Shown here: positions 59,336 to 64,000 of the stretch, piece by piece
Layout of the letters: each line of letters starts with the position of its first letter
How positions within the stretch are numbered: the first letter of the stretch is position 1
From: Streptomyces sp. NK08204
GTDB taxonomy: Bacteria; Actinomycetota; Actinomycetes; Streptomycetales; Streptomycetaceae
Assembly: GCF_020400585.1 (NCBI RefSeq)
Contig: NZ_JAINVF010000024.1
Span: 1-64,000, forward strand
Reading direction: 5' to 3'
DNA length: 64,000 bases
Notes under the pieces: generated by a model
Seen by the model: only the letters and a program-made list of their open reading frames with translations
What the model was told of the DNA's origin: nothing
The model's database searches: none
Made by a program: the position numbers and the translations under genes

Positions 59336-60316
59336 CTAGGCCAGCCGCACGCGCGGGTCGATGAAGGCGTAGGCGGCGTCGACGATGATGTTGAAGAGCA
59401 GGATCATGGTGGCGGAGAACAGCATCACGCCGAGCAGCAGCGGAAGATCGCTGAAGAAGACCGACTGTACGGCGAGTTGGCCGAGGCCCGGCAGGCCGAA
59501 GGTGTACTCGGTGATGATCGCCCCGCCGAGCAGGGAGCCGAGGTCGATGCCGAAGATGGTGACGATCGGGATCAGCGAACCGCGCCAGGCGTAGCGGAAG
59601 AAGACGTACTGCCGGGACATGCCCTTGGCGCGGGCGGTGCGGACGTGTTCCTCCTGGAGCTGTTCGATCATCGACGAGCGGGACATACGGGTGTACTGCG
59701 CGGCGAAGATCGTGGAGAGGACCACCCAGGGGATGATCAGACCGGTGAACCAGCTGACGGGGTCCTGGGTGAACTCGTTGTAGGCCGGTTTGTCGAACCA
59801 GTGGGTCTGGTAGACGAGGACGGCCAGGGCCAGCGGGCCGAGGAAGTAGATCTGCATCGAGCTGATCACCATGGCGCCGGCGGTGGCCGCCTTGTCGATC
59901 AGCGTGCCGCGCCGCCAGGCGGCGAGCAGTCCGGTGCCGAGGCCGATGATCAGGAAGCACACCGCGCCGCCCAGGGTGAGCGAGACGGTGGTCGGCAGGC
60001 GGTCCATCAGCGTGCTCCACACCTGTTCGTTGGTGTGGTACGAGTACCCGAAACAGGGGGCGGGGCAGGGGCCCTGGGCGAAGTCGTTGCTGCCCAGCAC
60101 GAGGTTGTGCAGGAAGATCCCGTACTGCTCGGGGATCGACTTGTCGAGGCCGAGCACGTGGTGGATGTTGGCGATGCTGTCCGGGTTGCAGGTCTTGCCG
60201 CACATCAGCAGTGCGGGATCCCGGGGCACCCCGAAGAACAGCAGGAACGTGACGATGCTCAGCAGGAAGAGGATGACGACGGCGCCGAGGGTCCGGCGGA
60301 CGAGGAAGCGCAGCAT
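59336..60316 (-). CDS. bldKC: BldKC: oligopeptide permease (OppB type), typA-linked cluster
   Basis: A 326-residue permease starting MLRFLVRRTLGAVVILFLLS. The paired Cys loops (LMCGKTCNPDSIANIHHVLGL and QGPCPAPCFGYSYH) match cluster 2. The coupling loop is HVRTARAKGMSRQYVFFRYAWRG and the end AYAFIDPRVRLA. ATG 60316 is 95 bp after the bldKB stop, across a hairpin. Confidence 0.82.
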   Translation of the reverse strand: MLRFLVRRTLGAVVILFLLSIVTFLLFFGVPRDPALLMCGKTCNPDSIANIHHVLGLDKSIPEQYGIFLHNLVLGSNDFAQGPCPAPCFGYSYHTNEQVWSTLMDRLPTTVSLTLGGAVCFLIIGLGTGLLAAWRRGTLIDKAATAGAMVISSMQIYFLGPLALAVLVYQTHWFDKPAYNEFTQDPVSWFTGLIIPWVVLSTIFAAQYTRMSRSSMIEQLQEEHVRTARAKGMSRQYVFFRYAWRGSLIPIVTIFGIDLGSLLGGAIITEYTFGLPGLGQLAVQSVFFSDLPLLLGVMLFSATMILLFNIIVDAAYAFIDPRVRLA

Positions 60317-60354
60317 GACAGGGGCAGCTCTCTGACGTCGACGGGCCGGACGGC

Positions 60355-60396
60355 ACCCGGCGCGCCGCCCCGGAAGGCTCCGGGGACGCGCCGGGT
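60355..60396 (-). terminator. Intercistronic hairpin between bldKB and bldKC
   Basis: ACCCGGCGCG (60355-60364) pairs with CGCGCCGGGT (60387-60396), and CCCCGGA (60368-60374) with TCCGGGG (60379-60385), around an AGGC loop. It lies 16 bp past the bldKB stop on the minus strand. Confidence 0.75.
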
Positions 60397-60411
60397 ACCG
60401 GGCGGGGACGG

Positions 60412-62220
60412 TTACTTGATGAACAGGCGACGCGGGTCGACGCCGCCGATCACGTCGTCGTAGACGAGGCCGCCGACCCTGGAACCGGCGATCTGGACCT
60501 GCTTGTAGTACGCGGTCGGAACGACGTTGACGACGTCCTTCACGAGGTACTCGTCGAGCTTCTCCCACTCGGCCGCGGACTTCACCGGGTCGGTGATCGA
60601 GTTGATCCGGTCGATCTCGCTGTTGACCTTCGGGTCGTTGACCTGCGAGTAGTTCGACGCGCCGTCGGCGATGACCCGGCCGTCGTACAGCGGCGGGATG
60701 ACGGTCGAGGCGGACGGCCAGTCGGCACCCCACGCGGTGTGGAAGATGTCGTAGTTGTTGTTCAGCTTGGAGACCTGGTCGTAGTAGGTCTCGGCCGGGA
60801 TCTCCTGGCGCTGGACGTCGAAGCCGGCCTTCTTCAGGCCCGCGGCCATGGCGGTGGAGTACTGCTGGCCCTCGGGGGTGTTGATGTAGCCGAAGGTCAG
60901 CTTCATGTTGAGCTTGCCGGCCTTCTTCAGCAGCGCCTTGGCCTTGGCGGGGTCACCGGCGGGGTTCTTCTTCTTGCCCCACGGGTCGAAGGCGGCGTTG
61001 TAGCCGGACACGGTCGGGGAGATCAGGCCGCCGGCGACCTCCATGGCGTCGGTGCCGCCGAAGGCGCGCACGAACGGGGTGATCGGCAGGGCGTAGGCGA
61101 TGGCCTCGCGGACCGTCTTGTCCTGCATGGCCGGGTGGTGCATGTTGATGTTCATCTGGCCCACGTACGGCTGGTAGCCGGAGACGGTGCGCGCCTTCAT
61201 CTTCGGGTCGCTCAGCACCTGGGACAGGTTGCCCGCGTCGACCTGGTTGTTGAAGCTGACACCGGTCTGGTCCGCGCCGCTGTCGGCGAGCAGCGCCTTG
61301 GTGGACGTCTCGAACTGCTGGTTGAAGGTGATGTTGAACCGGTCGACGTACTGGTGACGGATGGGGTCCGTCTTCGGGTCCCAGTTGGGGTTCTTCACCA
61401 GCACCATCGACTTGCCGGACTTGAACGACTGGATCTTGTACGGTCCGGTCACCAGCGGCGCCTTGTCGTAGCGCTCCTTGGTGTCGGCCTTCTCCGAGAC
61501 CACGGCGTACCCCGCCATGGCGAGCGCGTACGGCAGGTCGGGGTGCGGGGCCTTGAAGTGGAAGACGACGGTCTTGTCGTCCGGGGTCTCCAGGACGGAG
61601 CTGGGAAGGTGCTTGCCCTTGTACGGGCCGCCCTTGAGGAGCTTGCGGTAGGCGGTGCCCGGCGTGTTGGCCAGCCACTGCTGGAGGTAGGTCGGACCCT
61701 CGTTGATGAACGGCGCGAAGAGCCGTTCGATGCTGTGCCGCACGTCCGTGGACGTGATCGGGGAACCGTCCTGGAACTTGATGCCGTCCTTGAGGGTGTA
61801 CTTCCAGGTCTTGCCGCCGTCGGTGGTGGTGCCGGAGTCGGTGGCGAGGTCGCCGACCACCTCGTGGCCGCTGCCGTCGTTGTTGGTCGACTTGTACCCG
61901 GTGAGCCCTCTGTGGAGCAGCGTGGCGAGCGAGCCCTCGTCCGAGACGTAGATCTGCGCCGGGTCGAGGTGGGCATAGCTGTCGCGCTGGAGTACTTCCA
62001 TCGTGCCGCCCGGCTTTGCGCCGGGGACGTCCGGCGCGGGACCCGTGGAGTCGGCGGCGCCGCCGAACTTGATGGACGCCTGCTGGCGTCTGGCGTTCTG
62101 CTGGTCCTTCTTGCCGTCGTTGCCGCTGTCGCTGCCGCCCTTGCTGCAACCGGTGAGCACAAGAGCTCCGGCCGCGAGCATGGAGAGTGCGCCGTATGCG
62201 TGGCGTCCGCCCCTACTCAT
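60412..62220 (-). CDS. bldKB: BldKB: oligopeptide-binding lipoprotein, typA-linked cluster
   Basis: A 602-residue SBP family 5 lipoprotein. The Sec-type signal peptide MSRGGRHAYGALSMLAAGAL ends at the lipobox VLTGC; no twin-arginine motif. Mature landmarks are GPAPDVPGAKPGGTMEVLQRDSYAHLDP, DGIKFQDGSPITSTDVRHSIERLF, GPYKIQSFKSGKSMVLVKN and the end GGVDPRRLFIK. ATG 62220 is chosen for a GGTGGGA ribosome binding site; a GTG at 62250 is open. In S. coelicolor BldKB binds an extracellular signal peptide needed for aerial growth; that role is inferred here. Confidence 0.82.
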   Translation of the reverse strand: MSRGGRHAYGALSMLAAGALVLTGCSKGGSDSGNDGKKDQQNARRQQASIKFGGAADSTGPAPDVPGAKPGGTMEVLQRDSYAHLDPAQIYVSDEGSLATLLHRGLTGYKSTNNDGSGHEVVGDLATDSGTTTDGGKTWKYTLKDGIKFQDGSPITSTDVRHSIERLFAPFINEGPTYLQQWLANTPGTAYRKLLKGGPYKGKHLPSSVLETPDDKTVVFHFKAPHPDLPYALAMAGYAVVSEKADTKERYDKAPLVTGPYKIQSFKSGKSMVLVKNPNWDPKTDPIRHQYVDRFNITFNQQFETSTKALLADSGADQTGVSFNNQVDAGNLSQVLSDPKMKARTVSGYQPYVGQMNINMHHPAMQDKTVREAIAYALPITPFVRAFGGTDAMEVAGGLISPTVSGYNAAFDPWGKKKNPAGDPAKAKALLKKAGKLNMKLTFGYINTPEGQQYSTAMAAGLKKAGFDVQRQEIPAETYYDQVSKLNNNYDIFHTAWGADWPSASTVIPPLYDGRVIADGASNYSQVNDPKVNSEIDRINSITDPVKSAAEWEKLDEYLVKDVVNVVPTAYYKQVQIAGSRVGGLVYDDVIGGVDPRRLFIK

Positions 62221-62331
62221 CACGAAGATTCCCACCCATCTGTGTGTCACCAGTGCGACGAAGTGTCACCAGTGCGGAGTAACTGCTTGCTGTGACCGTG
62301 CAGTTGATGTGCGAGTGTTTGAGAGTGCTGG

Positions 62332-63366
62332 TCAGCGCGCGGTCTTGGGGTCGAAGGCGTCTCTGACCGAGTCCCCGAGCAGGTTGAACGCGACGATGAA
62401 GATGATCATCGAGATGCCGGGGAAGAACATGTAGGTGATGTCGTTGCGCATCACCAGCTCCGTGGACGCCTTCGCGAACATCTGTCCCCAGTCCGGGGTC
62501 GGTTCGACGATGCCCACGCCCAGGTAGGACAGGCCGGCCTCGGCGGTGACGAAGCCGGGCAGCAGATACGTCGCCTGCACCAGCAGCGGTGTGACGACGT
62601 TGGGCAGGATCTCCTTGCGGATGATCCGCCACGAGGAGGCGCCGCTCACCTTGGCCGCCTCGATGAACTCCCGCTCACGCAGGGAGAGTGCGGTGCCGCG
62701 CAGGATGCGGCCGAGTCCCATCCAGCCCAGGAACCACTGGACGAGGATCAGCGCGACCACCCGGACGTACGTGGGCGTCTCGTCGCGCGGGCTGACGAAG
62801 AGTGAGACCACGACCGGCATGCTCGCGATGAAGAACAGCTGGGCCGGGAAGGCCAGCAGGAAGTCGATGACCCGCCCGATGGCGTAGTCGGCCTTGCCGC
62901 CGAGGTACCCGGCCGCGACACCGAGCAGGATGCCGGTGACCACCACCGCTATGGTGACGGCGACCGAGATCATCAGCGAGGTGCGGATGCCGTACAGCAG
63001 CTTGGTGAAGACGTCGTAGCCGTTGCCCGGTTCGAGGCCGAACCAGAAGTCGCCGCTGATGCCACCGTTGGGCTTCACCGGCACGCCGGCGCTGTCGAAG
63101 AGTTCGGGCCGTTCGTCCGCGTACACCGTGTACGGGTCCTTGCCGTACAGCTTGGCGATGAGCGGGGCCAGCAGGCCGATCAGGAAGAAGAAGCCCACGA
63201 CGTAGGCCGAGATCACGCCCGTGCGGTCGCGCTTGAAGCGCAGCCACATCAGCTGGCCGGGTGAACGGCCTTCGAGCTTGACGGTGTCGTCCGTCGTCTT
63301 CGGCTCTGGTTCACCGCCGACGACGACTGACGCCCCGCCGCCCTCAATGTCGATAGGACTTGTCAC
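62332..63366 (-). CDS. bldKA: BldKA: oligopeptide permease (OppC type), typA-linked cluster
   Basis: A 344-residue permease, first gene of the operon. The polar N-terminus leads to RSPGQLMWLRFKRDRTGVISAYVV and APLIAKLYGKDPYTVY, then the loop GGISGDFWFGLEPGNGYDVFTKLLYGIRTS. The coupling loop is FIEAAKVSGASSWRIIRKEILPN and the end LGDSVRDAFDPKTAR. GTG 63366 has CGGACG about 8 bp upstream. The 111 bp to bldKB hold no clear hairpin. Confidence 0.82.
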   Translation of the reverse strand: MTSPIDIEGGGASVVVGGEPEPKTTDDTVKLEGRSPGQLMWLRFKRDRTGVISAYVVGFFFLIGLLAPLIAKLYGKDPYTVYADERPELFDSAGVPVKPNGGISGDFWFGLEPGNGYDVFTKLLYGIRTSLMISVAVTIAVVVTGILLGVAAGYLGGKADYAIGRVIDFLLAFPAQLFFIASMPVVVSLFVSPRDETPTYVRVVALILVQWFLGWMGLGRILRGTALSLREREFIEAAKVSGASSWRIIRKEILPNVVTPLLVQATYLLPGFVTAEAGLSYLGVGIVEPTPDWGQMFAKASTELVMRNDITYMFFPGISMIIFIVAFNLLGDSVRDAFDPKTAR

Positions 63367-63442
63367 GGTTCGTCCGTTTCGCAGGTATGAGTGTGAGAGG
63401 TACCCGGATACTCCGAGGACGTGCGAAACCCCTGGAGGACGC

Positions 63443-63456
63443 GCGTAGTACTACGC
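63443..63456. promoter_or_regulatory. 14-bp perfect palindrome upstream of bldKA
   Basis: GCGTAGTACTACGC (63443-63456) is a perfect dyad 77 bp before the bldKA start, between the leader ORF and the gene. It is a candidate operator or RNA hairpin. Confidence 0.5.
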
Positions 63457-63461
63457 CCGGT

Positions 63462-63515
63462 TCACACTGCTGGAAGCGACGGACTGACCCACCTGGTGCT
63501 CGTGACACCGCGCAT
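63462..63515 (-). CDS. Possible 17-residue leader peptide of the bldK operon
   Basis: ATG 63515 follows an ideal ribosome binding site (GAGGAGG, 7 bp spacing) and opens MRGVTSTRWVSPSLPAV before TGA 63464-63462. It sits about 95 bp upstream of bldKA on the same strand. The ribosome binding site is stronger than that of bldKA itself. It may attenuate or couple operon expression; coding conservation is untested. Confidence 0.4.
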   Translation of the reverse strand: MRGVTSTRWVSPSLPAV

Positions 63516-63867
63516 GGGGGTTCCTCCTCATGACTTCACGTGTTCACCAACAGGAGAGGGCTTACGTCTTCCCTCCGACACCCCTGACGGAAGGTCAGAC
63601 ACCCCCTGTTGCTCGTGAGTCGGCGCGCTGTCCCCACAGCGCGAGACCCATTGACCCGAGCGCTACGCGGCTAACTATCTGCCATGAGCCAGGTGGCGAC
63701 CACCGTTCTAAAATCTCAATTCAGTCACAGCTGGCATGGAGAGCTTCCAAAAAATGGACAAACGGTTCGGCGGGAGAAGCCGCGAAACGGACGTGTTACA
63801 TGGGTATCGGGCGAGCTTCTCCGCATTTCGGACACCACGGACGTGCGGGGGCCGGAAAATGGGTTGC
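63516..63867. other. Upstream region of bldK, no gene seen
   Basis: 352 bp between the leader ORF and the typA terminator, comparatively AT-rich. It must contain the bldK promoter. No confident -35/-10 pair was found on the minus strand. Short direct repeats (GGGGGTGTCTGAC, GTCAGGGGTGTC) occur at 63575-63605. Confidence 0.5.
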
Positions 63868-63907
63868 AAAAAACCCGGGCGCCCCCACTCTTGGGGACAC
63901 CCGGGTT
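63868..63907 (-). terminator. Intrinsic terminator of typA
   Basis: On the minus strand AACCCGGG (63907-63900) and CCCGGGTT (63879-63872) pair, with an inner CCCC/GGGG stem. A T-run follows (plus-strand AAAAAA 63868-63873). It lies about 22 bp after the typA stop. Confidence 0.85.
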
Positions 63908-63929
63908 CGGGTCGGCCGGACCGGCCGGA

Positions 63930-64000
63930 TCAGCCGTGCTTGGCGCGGCTCGCGGCGCGGGCCCGCTCACGCTGGTCGAGGTTGACCTTGCGGATGCGAA
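63930..64000 (-). CDS. typA: TypA/BipA GTPase, C-terminal end only
   Basis: The last 22 codons of a minus-strand gene that enters from the right edge, ending RIRKVNLDQRERARAASRAKHG. The RIRK...R-R-RA pattern matches the C-terminus of TypA/BipA translational GTPases (E. coli ends IRIRKRHL...DRRRA). Only this fragment is visible, so the call depends on that signature and on the expected bldK neighbour. Its T-tract terminator separates it from the bldK operon. Confidence 0.7.
   Translation of the reverse strand, partial: RIRKVNLDQRERARAASRAKHG

Overview
The window is chromosomal DNA from a Streptomyces-type actinomycete. The base composition is very GC-rich with G/C-biased third codon positions. 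The gene set is typical of the group: mycothiol MshB, the BldK peptide importer next to TypA, DUF3117, DUF397/XRE pairs, and an ECF sigma/anti-sigma/HtrA/TatB block. Most of it reads as core chromosome. No tRNA, rRNA, CRISPR array, transposase or prophage module was seen.

Left third (1-19.3 kb): the tail of a helicase-like protein, an alpha/beta hydrolase, a NYN-domain protein, a MarC membrane protein, a PHP phosphoesterase, a SUFU-domain protein, the Mg2+ transporter CorA, an LppX/LprG-like lipoprotein, a soluble MgtE-like protein, a DUF1003 protein and the Fe-S carrier ATPase Mrp. An envelope-stress block read on the minus strand follows: ECF sigma factor, zinc anti-sigma, HtrA-like protease, then TatB. 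A divergent O-methyltransferase and DUF3117 close this part.

Middle (19.3-40.9 kb): a PaaG-like hydratase, DNA-3-methyladenine glycosylase I, a DivIVA-domain protein, a FolP-like protein, a Nudix hydrolase, a LOG-family protein, and DapE and DapC of the diaminopimelate branch of lysine/peptidoglycan synthesis. Then come the 7Fe ferredoxin, a GNAT protein with a repeat tail, a SirB1-like protein, an ABC exporter/histidine kinase/response regulator operon with a candidate operator, a large peptidoglycan-binding-type membrane protein, MshB and an S9 peptidase. The order of conserved genes, as I remember it, follows the Mycobacterium tuberculosis interval from typA/mshB through fdxC, dapC, dapE, folP2, tagA, sigE-rseA-htrA-tatB and mrp to corA.

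Right third (40.9-64 kb): three complete five-gene oligopeptide ABC importers. One (minus strand, 40.9-46.5 kb) has the order binding protein-permease-permease-ATPase-ATPase. The other two share the BldK order permease-binding protein-permease-ATPase-ATPase and face each other: a plus-strand copy (47.0-53.1 kb) and a minus-strand copy (57.1-63.4 kb) next to typA, which I take as bldKABCDE. Between the facing copies lies a 4 kb island with a VOC protein, an ATPase/XRE/DUF397 regulatory trio and a methyltransferase.

Recurring oddities are tandem repeats at the 3' ends of genes or just past their stop codons, strong hairpins directly after the binding-protein genes of both BldK-type operons, a short leader ORF and a perfect palindrome ahead of bldKA, and an O-methyltransferase whose only well-placed start is ATT.
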